In this document: positions 33,595-43,189 of the stretch, piece after piece
How positions within the stretch are numbered: the first letter of the stretch is position 1
How the letters are laid out: the number at the start of each line of letters is the position of its first letter
NCBI GenBank assembly: GCA_963930655.1
Contig: OZ005608.1
Coordinates: forward strand, 7,378,001 to 7,442,000
Direction: 5' to 3'
DNA: 64,000 nucleotides
Source of the DNA: Myrica gale
Lineage: Eukaryota; Streptophyta; Magnoliopsida; Fagales; Myricaceae
Position numbers and translations under genes: made by a program
Notes under the pieces: model-generated
Databases searched by the model: none
What the model saw: only the letters and a program-made list of their open reading frames with translations
Told to the model about the DNA's origin: nothing

Positions 33595-34109
33595 AGGGTT
33601 AAATACATTTTGCACCCTTTATGTTTAGGAGTGTTGACACATTACACCAAAATGTTTTATTTTTGAGACATTGAACTCATTATATTATATTTCCCAACGA
33701 TTTGCACCACAGATTGAAATTAGACGTCAAATTAGATGGTAATCATCTACACGTGTCTCTCACATGACCTCAGTTCTTGTTAGATTATCGTATCACTTTT
33801 GAATCTCAAACAATGTTTGCCTACATATCACTTGAATATGTACAACACCAGCATATCTCTTCGAAGGTAGACGTTTATTGCTTTGGAATCATCATTCTTG
33901 AAGTCTTTACTGACAAATATTTCCGCTTTCAATATTTTAGCAATGGCCAAGGGCGGTACGATTATCATCTAATTTAATGCCTAATTTCACTCCAGGGTGC
34001 AAATCGTTAGGCGAGTTAACATAATGAGCTCAATGTCTCAAAAGTAAAATATTGGGATGTAATACGTCAACACCTCCAAACATAAGGGGTGCAAAGTATA
34101 TTTAATCCT
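33595..34109. mobile_element. small MULE-like inverted-repeat element carrying a kinase fragment
   Basis: Inverted repeats of about 150 bases (33595-33750 and 33960-34109) share TTTGCACCC, ATGTTT, GAGTGTTGAC-like, TTTTGAGACATTGA, CATTAT, CGATTTGCACC and TGAAATTAG blocks. They enclose a receptor-kinase fragment. Long inverted ends around a host gene piece are the Pack-MULE arrangement. The flanking TAATATACA and ATATATAAT do not form a clear 9-bp duplication, so the class is inferred. Confidence 0.65.
33789..33956 (+). pseudogene. captured receptor-like kinase fragment (subdomains VIII-IX)
   Basis: About 55 codons read RITFESQTMFAYISLEYVQH, then HISSKVDVYCFGIIILEV and FTDKYF. This matches the plant receptor kinase activation-loop end and subdomain IX: the APE motif region (here SLEY), HG-x-S-x-K-x-DVYSFGV-x-LE and the following G-K stretch. 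It is most like the cysteine-rich or leucine-rich receptor kinase group. APE is degenerate, and both ends break off at the flanking inverted repeats, so it cannot encode a kinase. It may act as a source of antisense or small RNA if transcribed. Confidence 0.75.
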
Positions 34110-37100
34110 ATATATAATAATTTTCTTAAGGTTAACTATTCGTGATATATATCAAGGGCTTCTATATGTTAAACAAGAAGGCAGCTGGTTTCTTTGGTTT
34201 CATGATCTGTATCAAGAAGAAGTAAAGCAAGATCAGAAAAGGCAATGGCCGGCTATCGGTTATGTAGGTGGGTTAGATTGGGCAATTACTTTCATGTATT
34301 CTTCTTAGGAAACTATCTATGTATCATTGAAAGCTACTGATCATCTGGGTCCCAAATGAGGCATCACGGATGGTTGGGGGTAATTTGAGATATAGAAGGT
34401 AAAAATTGTGTCATAATTCGATCGGTCTTATATATATATATATATATATATTATGCAATCAGAAAAGAAAGGGGCCAGGGGTAGGGAATGCTATCCAAAT
34501 ATCACAATTCATTTTGGGTGGGGAGTACAGTAGACCCTGTCAGTGGGAACTTGACAAGGAGAGACGTTTGTCCAATCAATATTGTTGTTGTTGGTCCTTG
34601 TCACTCCGCCATTCTTTGTTGGTCCCTGCCCTCTTCTCTATCCCCACACTTCAGCCAAATGATAAGGGTTTACTGTGTGATCCTGTGGAGAGAGAGAGAG
34701 AGGGCTACTTGGTTAATTAAGTTCAAATACATAACCTGCCAAAGAGGAGAGATCACAGATGACAAACTTGGTTAGAGGAGAGATCACATATGAAAAACTG
34801 ATCAGGACTGCATGGTTAAGGCGTTAAATCAGACACAAAAGTATGAAAAATTAATTAAAATGTCATTTTAAGATAAAATTATTTAAAATATTTAAAATAT
34901 TAATATTTTTAAATAAAACCATTAAAACTCTATTTTAATAATCCATTTATTTTTAATTTATTTCTTAAATTTTTATTATTTTTTAATATTTAGCTTTGGA
35001 AGGGTATTTCGATCATTTTTCATGATTTTCCGTCAGACTTAACGCATAATTTGGATTGAGAGCAAAGATTGATAGGTTTTGAAAGTTATGATTATCAAAT
35101 TATGAGATTGAAAGTTAGGGGTAATTATTTGATTTTTGTCCAAATATTAGGAGCTAATTATGACTTTACTCCAATTATATATTCAGTACAAACAAGCAAA
35201 GACTAATGAACAAATTATGATTATCACAATTTCTAATTTTTATATATTTTAGGTAAACTCTACCATATATATATAAAGTAATCTTACAATATTATATTCC
35301 CAATAACTATAATTTTCAAATAAGTGGGTCAACAGTTTTACCAAATTGAAATGCGATATTGAAAATTTGAAAATACTAAGCACAAAATAGTAAAAAAATG
35401 AGTAATTTTTCAATTGCAAAAATAGTTAAAAGCTGTACGCTGTTATAAGAAATATGTAGAACAAAGGAGATCACTGTTAGTACTCCACAACAGCTGAATA
35501 GAGTACTAGTGAATAGGGCGTGAGACATTAATGAATACTGAATGCAAAAAAAAAATAATTGACTTGAAAAATAAAAGTAGATCGAGTAGTACGTGCATTA
35601 TCATACGAGAGCACTATCCCCGTCCTAATCATGACACGTTACTGTTTAGGTCGTATTTTAGGGTTTAGAACAAGAAAAGCAAAGTTACCCGTAATGGCTA
35701 ATTTTCTAATTAGGATAAACCCATGGGACTGCTATTTTAGCACGCGTCACCAGATCAGTTCCAAACAGCTCCATGTGGTTCCTAGCCACTACTCTCTGAT
35801 CATGAAGGTTGACCAAGATAACATATACTGATATCATATATATTAAGTAGCCCATTATCTCTAAGACTTTAACTTATATAAAAATAGATAAATATGCAGA
35901 TTTAGTGATTTTTATAAATATTTCAAACATTGATGTTTTAACTAAAAACAAAACCCAGCCATGAATATGTTGTAATTTATATGCTTTTTTCTTTTGCCGT
36001 GAAGAAGGGGGAGGGGTTTGGATTTGGGTACCCACAGGGTCTGTAGTAGGCTAAGTTGCAATTTTAGGCCCCTAAGATAACTTCGCCTTGCACATACAAA
36101 CATGGAATTGGCACTCCAACGGTTTACTTAATTAGGCAAATTAGAGAACCCTAGACCTATAAATTCTGCAAATGTTTGCTTTCTAGGCTGACGCGATGCA
36201 ATTCTTCTTCCTATTCACAAGATTCTGATTCCTATTCAAAGAGGAACCTCACAAAGCAGTCCTATATTCGCCCTTTTCAGTATACCATTTAAGTAAGGAA
36301 AAGGTAACCTGCAATCAGCTTCACTCCAAGAGCATGAGTGAGATTATAAAATTCCCCCTCTTATAATTTTCATTGAAAAAGGTAGACCACATGCGAACTT
36401 TTTACTGCGTGAATTCAGTTTTTAGTGAGCCCTGCTACATGGTTAGAATTTATTCTGCTGAATGTTGGCCCGTCTTTTGCATAAATGGATAATTTTGGAC
36501 ATCTTACGTTTAAGCTAAAATGGACCTGATTAGCTAGGCCCAAGAAATGCCCATTTCCATTTTGGATTGTGAAGGCCCAGTGGCATAAAAAAAAACGCAG
36601 CGTAATGAATTGAAAGCAAACTTGATAACATCAACAAGATAGCAGCGCCAATGATGCAAGCCTATGTGGTTTATGTGGGAGAAGCTCTGGTACAAAGAGT
36701 AAAATAACAACGAGGAAATGGCTTCATAGTCAACATGGTTGTAGGTAATACACATTACAAGACACCTCGAGGCCTGGGGTATAAAGGAGTTGGAGCCGGT
36801 TTTTTAAAAAAATGTCACATACACCTACACTGTTAAGGGCAAAAACTGGCCCTTAGCGGTGACGGTTTTAGAGGTGGCGATTTCCGATAATCATACATTC
36901 ATATTGAACCATTTTTTTCACATATTACGCACATAAAAAATATAAACTCTACACGAATACAATCCAATCCAATCCAAAATCAATAATACAATCTAAACTA
37001 ATAGACGTTGTCAAAATGCTGCTAAAAAAGTGAAGTGACAGGTCCCTCCCAAATCATAGATAGTGCTCTGTATTTTACTCAGCAAATCTGGTAGAACAAG

Positions 37101-37700
37101 AAAGGGTGAATACTGTATTCAACATTTGGGTTGAGACGAGGTGTTAACTCAATGAAGTCTTAGTTGATCACAGCAGCAATAGAAAAACCCATTCTAGCCA
37201 TATCAAATATCAAGCCTATGCTGAAGATATAGCAAGAAATAAATCCTGAATATAACTTGGAGAACACGGACGCACGCCAACTGAAGCATGTAAGAAAAGA
37301 GAGGATCATGAGGTATTAACTCATTATCCGTGTCCGATAGGGTTTTATTACTAGATCTAGGCCTCAAAATACATGCCATGAACCGCAAAGCATGAAAGGA
37401 GTAAACCTAAAAAATTAGCACCTTGACATAAACTGAATATTTCTAACCTTGAAAAGAATTTTCTGTCATGTTTCTCTGCTAGAAAACCACAAAATGCAAA
37501 AGCTAAATGGGAAATGAAAAAGAAAAAATGCTTGAAAGATAGCACTTCATAGAACTAAGTGCTGTAGGGTGCAGATGGTCCAGTGTTAGTACTGCGCTCA
37601 GTGCTCTCGATAGGAAGCATACAAGTAAATTCCGGATAAAAGTTAGAGAGTGACAGGGTAATAGGAGCAAATCCATCAGAAATGCTGGATTATAAAGTCT
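34110..37700. other. intergenic, AT-rich, no gene supported
   Basis: Holds a TA microsatellite at about 34429-34451 and a short GA run near 34690. All open frames are below about 105 codons and have no recognisable domain. At 36830-36890, a small GGC/GCC-rich stretch with TTAAGGGCAAAAACTGGCCC followed by CTTAGCGG is transposon-like, but no ends were found. Confidence 0.45.
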
Positions 37701-37708
37701 GTACGTAC

Positions 37709-37941
37709 CACCTGTTCTATATTGGCATAATTTGTTGTCAGGGTAACTTGTGCAGCTTCAATGCTCCAGCCAGAAAGGAGTTTAGTGAAGCTGGGAGGCA
37801 AAGTCGCAGAAGTAGCTTTTGGGTCACTGGTATGTATTGATACCTCGGGAATTGTGTGTTGCACGCCTTCATAGAGAAAGGGAGGTTGTAGTTGAGGATC
37901 ATAATTTCCAGCAGGATTCTGAGAGCTCAACTCTTCGCCAT
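37709..37941 (-). other. possible internal exon of an unknown minus-strand gene
   Basis: On the minus strand, GATTGGTAACAG|G stands before and GAACAG|GTGGTACGT after an open stretch of about 77 codons with non-repetitive composition (for example LQPPFLYEGVQHTIPEVSIH and SFTKLLSGWSIEAAQVTLTT). Both boundaries are acceptable splice sites. No neighbouring exon joins it in phase: a candidate upstream ATG exon (GAAGCCATGACAG|GTGAAA at about 38060) gives a stop. It may be part of a long spliced 3' UTR of the PPR gene or a gene remnant. I do not recognise the sequence. Confidence 0.25.
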
Positions 37942-39482
37942 GCCTGTTACCAATCATACATATGCATCAGGCAAACTTCCAATGTGTGGTTCTTTTCAAC
38001 TTGGGATTCTCTACCAAATATATGCAAACCACTGCACAGAAACCAATTATTTATTTTTCACCTGTCATGGCTTCCATGGAAAGAGATGAGATGGAGATGA
38101 AATTTCTGATCCTAAATCGAGAAATGAAACCCCAAAACTTCTCACGCCCATCAATCTCTCAAACTCAAACGAGGATGAAATTTCTTCACCAAAATTACAG
38201 CAGGGAAGCACAACATCTCTCACGTCCTTCAAGTGCTCCTGGGCTCAAAACATTATAAGGGTTTTCAAGGTGAGGTAAAGCACATGTATTTCCTCACACT
38301 AATTGCCATAAGCCCATCACTTAACAATGCTCTGCAAGATAACAATTGGCAAAATCTATATTTCATGCATATGAAATGCACCTTCTCTTCCTTTATCTCA
38401 CTCCTCTACATGCCTAGGAAAAATGCATCGAATGAACCGATGTCGACTAATGTCCAGGATTGTTACATCACTCGCAATGGAATGGCTCTGTGACATAGGA
38501 TTTATCTTTCAGTAGAGGTAGTTGCAGCTCTAGAGAATTTAAAAAATATAGTGCATCTCGAGATGCTGAAAACCGCATGGCAAACTTTTGGACCTACAGA
38601 ATCACAACAAAGATTCAATACAAACTGCAGTGACAATAGAGAAAACTTCAAGATGTGGGAATACAAAAAGGAAGTTTATATCACTGAATCTAGCTAAAGT
38701 CACATAATTAAGCCCATAAGTCCATGTATGCGAAGACCAGTGATTGGTTCGTGTCTGTGAGGATAACATACTGCAGGAATAAATGTCCTAAAATATCAGT
38801 ATGGCATGCTTTTGGCTGGCCAATCCAGGTTTCAGATACCACTCCATTGGAATTGAGAAAGAGAGAATTTTTCACTTTGAAACTCCCAACTCCAGAGTAT
38901 TTACAGAAGAATCGTATTATGTGCAATAATGTGTGGGCTTCAAATCTAGTCCCTCAGTCTAAATTGAGAGAAAAAGAAAACACATCAAGCCCACAGAATC
39001 TCAGTAATTTGCAAAGACAACTCTGGACTCCTACCAGTAGGAAGCAAGAAATATACAACAGGTTGTAGACTCGGTGAGTTTTGCAAGCTTGAGGTAATTA
39101 GCACTGCCTCTCATGATGTGAGGAAAGGACAGAACTTGAATAGGGCAGCACTACCTAGCCTGAAGTAGCTCTACTTCCATTGAGACCCAAAGACACACCA
39201 GAAGGTTTCGCTGTTTGTTACCGCACTGAAGCAGCTGGATTTATGGTGTTTGCTCGATGATCAAGCAGAACAGCTGAAACATGAAAGTGGACAGAAAAAC
39301 CACGAAATCAGACACATACCACTGTCATATTTAATATTATGTCTACGTTGAAACTGCTTCCATGATCTGAGAACTCATGAAAAGATATAAGAAAACAAAG
39401 TGCTTTACCCTGCTCAAGAGATTCCGATAACAGTTCATTTATCCACAAATGATATCTCAATCTGATCTGGAAGTGTAGTTGA

Positions 39483-41171
39483 TCAATAATCAATATCTCT
39501 TTCCAGCAAAAATTTACTACTGCCTCCAATCCAACTAACCCCAGGCATTTTCCGTAGTTCTACTGTCGTATCATTCCTCAGCCTCTGCACATCATCCCAC
39601 CTCCCATCAACAGCATATATGTTAGAAAGCATAACTCTATAAGCATTTTTCTCAGGATCATTGTCAAAAAGCCGCTGAGTTACAATTTCTGCCAGTTCAG
39701 AATTTCCGCAAGCATCACAGCATGACAAAAGGGCTCCCCAGATGCCACAATCCACTGGTTCTGGCAAAGACAGAATAAGCTTGTAAGCCTCTTCCAACTC
39801 ACCAGCCATCCCAAGGAGTTTTACCATGTAAACATAATGCTCATTTCTAGCTTGAATGTTGAATTTAACTTTCATTTTCCTGAAAATTTCCTGGCCATCT
39901 TGGACAAGACCACCATGGCAGCAAGCACAAAGGAGAGCAGAGAAAGTAGACTCATCAGGTACTAATCCTTTCTCCAGTATCTCATCAAAGATTTTGAATG
40001 CCTCGGAGGCAAGCCCATGCAGACCAAGGCCTGAAATTACTGAATTGTAAGAAACTACATTCCTTTTTGGCATAATCTGAAAGACCCGAATCCCCAATCC
40101 CACAAAACCACACTTGGAATACATGTCTATGAGAGAAGAGCAGACCATTACGTCTGATTCAAAACCATGTCTAAGTACATAACCGTGTATCTCACAACCA
40201 GGCCTTACATTTGCTAATTGACTAGCAGTTGCCAGTACACTGGCAATCAAAATGGGATCGAGCTTCTTACTGTCCATATTCAGTTTCTTGAAAAAATACA
40301 GTGCCTTCTCCTGATCCCCAGATTGAGAATACCCCGTTATCAAAGCAGACCATGTAACTAAATCGAGATGTAATAAACTACAGAAAACTCTATAAGCAGA
40401 ATTCATGCAATTACATCTTGAGTACATGCTCACAAGCACACTGCTAACATGGCCGTTAGCATCAAAACCGGATGTCAAACAAAAGCCATGCATTCCTTGG
40501 CCAAGACTCAGCAAGCTGGAATCTGCTAAACCTGAGAGCAACCCAACTAGTGTATATCCATCAGGACGCTTTCCTTCATTTCTCATTCTACCAAACAGCT
40601 CTAGTCCTCTATCCCAAAATCCACAATGCCCATATCCAGAAATCATTGAATTCCACATCACCAAATCCGGCTCAAATATGCCATGAAAGACCCTACTGGC
40701 TTCGTCCACAAGACCCAGTTTTGAATAAGCCGTCACAAATGCACTGCTACAAATGGAATCCAAACCTAACCCGGAGACTATTACTCCTCCATGAACAAGT
40801 CTCAATATGTCTAAACGGAAGTTCTCAGAACAAGCACGAACGATACAAGCATAAGAAAAACTATCAGGTTTAGTTTCAGTGTTAAGCATCATGCTAAAGA
40901 GAGAAAATGTTTCAACAAAGTTGTGGGCTTGTGCATATGCTCGAATTATTGAATTCCATAGAAATACACTCCGATGGGGAGTTTTTTCGAACAGGTGACG
41001 AGCAGCACAAATGTCATGATTGATGGCATAAAACCTCACAATTCTAGTTGCATAAAATGGGTCCTGGGCAAGGTAGGTCTTTATGATAAAAGCATGTAGG
41101 TGCTTGGTCCTTGACAGGGATTGGTAAATCTTGGAGAGTTCCAAGTGAAGAAAATGGTGCTGAATGAACAT
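39483..41171 (-). CDS. pentatricopeptide repeat protein, PLS class with E-type end
   Basis: The 562-residue intronless PPR protein is of the kind that binds specific organellar transcripts, usually for editing or processing. It starts with a short helix-rich leader (LSRTKHLHAFIIKTYLAQDP). Typical P, L and S repeats follow: FLWNSIIRAYAQAHNFVETF, DLVMWNSMISGYGHCGFWDR, DLVTWSALITGYSQSGDQEK, CSSLIDMYSKCGFVGLGIRV and NVVSYNSVISGLGLHGLASE. The last ~90 residues are an E domain (GIWGALLSCCDACGNSELAE, YRVMLSNIYAVDGRWDDVQR, KMPGVSWIGGSS). There is no DYW deaminase, so it would need a partner for editing. Overall it resembles the Arabidopsis protein At1g64310 (recalled, not searched). A targeting signal is not obvious. 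Broken copies of this gene lie at 47961-48078 and 52888-53380. Confidence 0.93.
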   Translation of the reverse strand: MFIQHHFLHLELSKIYQSLSRTKHLHAFIIKTYLAQDPFYATRIVRFYAINHDICAARHLFEKTPHRSVFLWNSIIRAYAQAHNFVETFSLFSMMLNTETKPDSFSYACIVRACSENFRLDILRLVHGGVIVSGLGLDSICSSAFVTAYSKLGLVDEASRVFHGIFEPDLVMWNSMISGYGHCGFWDRGLELFGRMRNEGKRPDGYTLVGLLSGLADSSLLSLGQGMHGFCLTSGFDANGHVSSVLVSMYSRCNCMNSAYRVFCSLLHLDLVTWSALITGYSQSGDQEKALYFFKKLNMDSKKLDPILIASVLATASQLANVRPGCEIHGYVLRHGFESDVMVCSSLIDMYSKCGFVGLGIRVFQIMPKRNVVSYNSVISGLGLHGLASEAFKIFDEILEKGLVPDESTFSALLCACCHGGLVQDGQEIFRKMKVKFNIQARNEHYVYMVKLLGMAGELEEAYKLILSLPEPVDCGIWGALLSCCDACGNSELAEIVTQRLFDNDPEKNAYRVMLSNIYAVDGRWDDVQRLRNDTTVELRKMPGVSWIGGSSKFLLERDIDY

Positions 41172-41591
41172 TGCAATCTGATCATTATTCTGCTATATGG
41201 GCAGCTATGATCCCACTAGGAGGTGGAATTGAAGGAAGGAGAGTAATATGAAAAAAAGAGCGAGTGAGTGTAGTTAAAAGAGAGCCCCATGGACTCACTC
41301 CCATCTCACTCCCATGATTATTGTCCGTCGGGAATAGTTGGCAACCCTTAAGACTTGTGCACCAACACAGTCTTAGAAATCCATTTAGGTAACGCCTTTC
41401 GACGTATAATAGAATCTACACTACTTTTAATGAACCTTATTTAACAAAGAAATAGTGCAAATTGAGATTTTTAATAACAAAATCATATAATTCTTTCTTT
41501 TCCAAAATCTTAAGGAAGTTTCCACGTGTACACTATGTAAACTTCAATAAGGCGAAGTTGACATGTCTCACAAGTTGTATTTGGCATTTTC

Positions 41592-41673
41592 TGTAACAGT
41601 CCCACATTGGTTGGGGAATAAAAATAATGCCTTAATCAAGTGTGAATCTCCAAGCTTATGTGGGTCCATTACA
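41592..41673. mobile_element. 82-bp solo-LTR-like insertion
   Basis: The insert begins TGTAACAGTCCCACATTGG and ends CCATTACA, a TG...CA-type inverted pair (TGTAA/TTACA). It is flanked by TTTTC on both sides (41587-41591 and 41674-41678). The duplicated copy near 53776 reads GCATTTTCTTAATACC without it, the empty site. A 5-bp duplication and TG/CA ends fit a solo LTR of a very short (TRIM-like) element. Confidence 0.7.
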
Positions 41674-41720
41674 TTTTCTTAATACCATTATGTAACTTTT
41701 GCTTTTAATTAAACAAATAC

Positions 41721-41933
41721 TCACTTATTACAACTTGCACTTCCAAGCCCAAAAAACAGCCTCAGTTTCTCCTTGGCTTCTGCAACATGTCTCCTCAAAA
41801 TAGCCACCATCTTATAAAAACAATCCCAATTGATCCCTATCCGTTCCCTCTTGTAGTGCCAACTCCAAAAGGGCACGAACCAGCACAATGATGCCAACAT
41901 TGCCGCGCCCAACAACATTCCTCTACCAGACAT
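41721..41933 (-). CDS. small hypothetical protein, 70 aa, one membrane segment
   Basis: ATG at 41933, TGA at 41721. The N terminus (MSGRGMLLGAAMLASLCWFV) is a short polar start followed by a hydrophobic helix of about 18 residues. Then comes a basic, amphipathic stretch (KMVAILRRHVAEAKEKLRLF), which suggests a small single-pass membrane protein with a charged tail. It lies about 550 bases upstream of the PPR start on the same strand and was duplicated with the PPR 5' region. The copy at 54556-54775 has an 8-bp frameshift. I do not recognise a family; it could also be a chance ORF. Confidence 0.45.
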   Translation of the reverse strand: MSGRGMLLGAAMLASLCWFVPFWSWHYKRERIGINWDCFYKMVAILRRHVAEAKEKLRLFFGLGSASCNK

Positions 41934-42095
41934 GTTGGGTGTGTTAGTTACTTTTCATTAGGGCTGTACATGACTCGGGAGTCTAAGGCCACCCAGCCGA
42001 CCTAATTGCCCAATCTATCTAAGGGTGAGGAACGAGTCGAGGTCGACTTCCACCGGACTCGCTCGGAGTTGGGGTCGGGCAACCTTAGACTTTCG

Positions 42096-42694
42096 GGGTG
42101 TTTGTTTGCTCGAAATTTCGGAGCCCGAAATTTCGAGCAAAACAAACGCAATTGCTATCCTGCAATTTTGAGCCGTACGTGGTCCCACTTGCCAGACAAA
42201 CCGAAGCACAATATGAACTTTTGACCAGCTAGCCCGAAATTTCGAGCAAAACAAACGCAATTGCTATCCTGCAATTTTGAGTCGTACATGGTCCCACTTG
42301 CCAGACAAACCGAAGCACAATATGAACTTTTAACCAGCTACTGACAGGAGTGCAGCAAAATTAGAAAAAAGAAGAAGACGGCAGCCAGTACTCCATTCTG
42401 TTGGCGCGTAAACCAAAAAGATAAAAAAAAAAAAAAGCAGAAGCCTGGAGCACGAAGAAAGAAAAAAAAAAGCATCAACAGAAAAAGACAAAACTCAAGT
42501 TTGCGGTTAACCAAAAAAAACAATAAAAAACAAACATACAATTATTACCTTATATAACTACCTTAAAATTTTCAAAAATTATTTAAAAAATTTCAAAATT
42601 ATAACATATTTTCACAAATCCTATAAATCTCAAACTTCACAATATTCCTAAAATTTTGGGAATATTACTCAAAATTTCGGGAAACAAATGCCCC
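42096..42694. mobile_element. MITE-like element with internal tandem duplication
   Basis: The left end GGGGTGTTTGTTTGCTCGAAATTT and the right end, read inward, GGGGGCATTTGTTTCCCGAAATTT form imperfect inverted repeats. The interior has several CGAAATTTCG palindromes, A-rich stretches and the tandem duplication at 42123-42340. No clear target duplication was seen. Confidence 0.5.
42123..42340 (+). repeat. 109-bp tandem duplication (two units)
   Basis: Units 42123-42231 and 42232-42340 both start GCCCGAAATTTCGAGCAAAA and end ACCAGCTA. They differ at about three or four bases, so the duplication is recent. Confidence 0.9.
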
Positions 42695-43189
42695 CAAACG
42701 AACTTGACCTCTACCGAGTAAGATCATGACATCTCGAGCCCAACCGAAATATTGGACCCGACCCCAACCGAACCCTGCATATGGATTGACTAAAGTTGAT
42801 CAGGTTTGATCCGGGTCGGGTAGGGTTTGAACAGCACTACTTTTCAAAACCCTTTTTAAACCTAAATTTGTTACTAATAAAGTCTCTGTATTACGTTTGC
42901 AATAAAAAATAAAAATTGAAATCCCCTTTGAGTTCGTTCTCTTTGATTTTTTTTCAACCAGTAGGTCCCCTGCACTATTGCAGATTCCTTGATCATTTCG
43001 ATAAAAAAAAAAACGTACGTAGTAGAAAAAGATGCATCACATAAAAAACTAAACGAGCACCTACCAAAACCAGTAGACCTTACATTGACTAGTTTATCAT
43101 ATTTCAACAAGCACCTTTGAATTATTTAAACAAAAAAAAAAGGCTCGAAAGCAGGAAATAGGCTCGTCCATGAGCCACCAAGGTTGAAA

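Noticed and set aside
33586..34118. A 9-bp target duplication around the kinase-carrying element
   Set aside because: TAATATACA and ATATATAAT are both AT-rich and do not match base for base.
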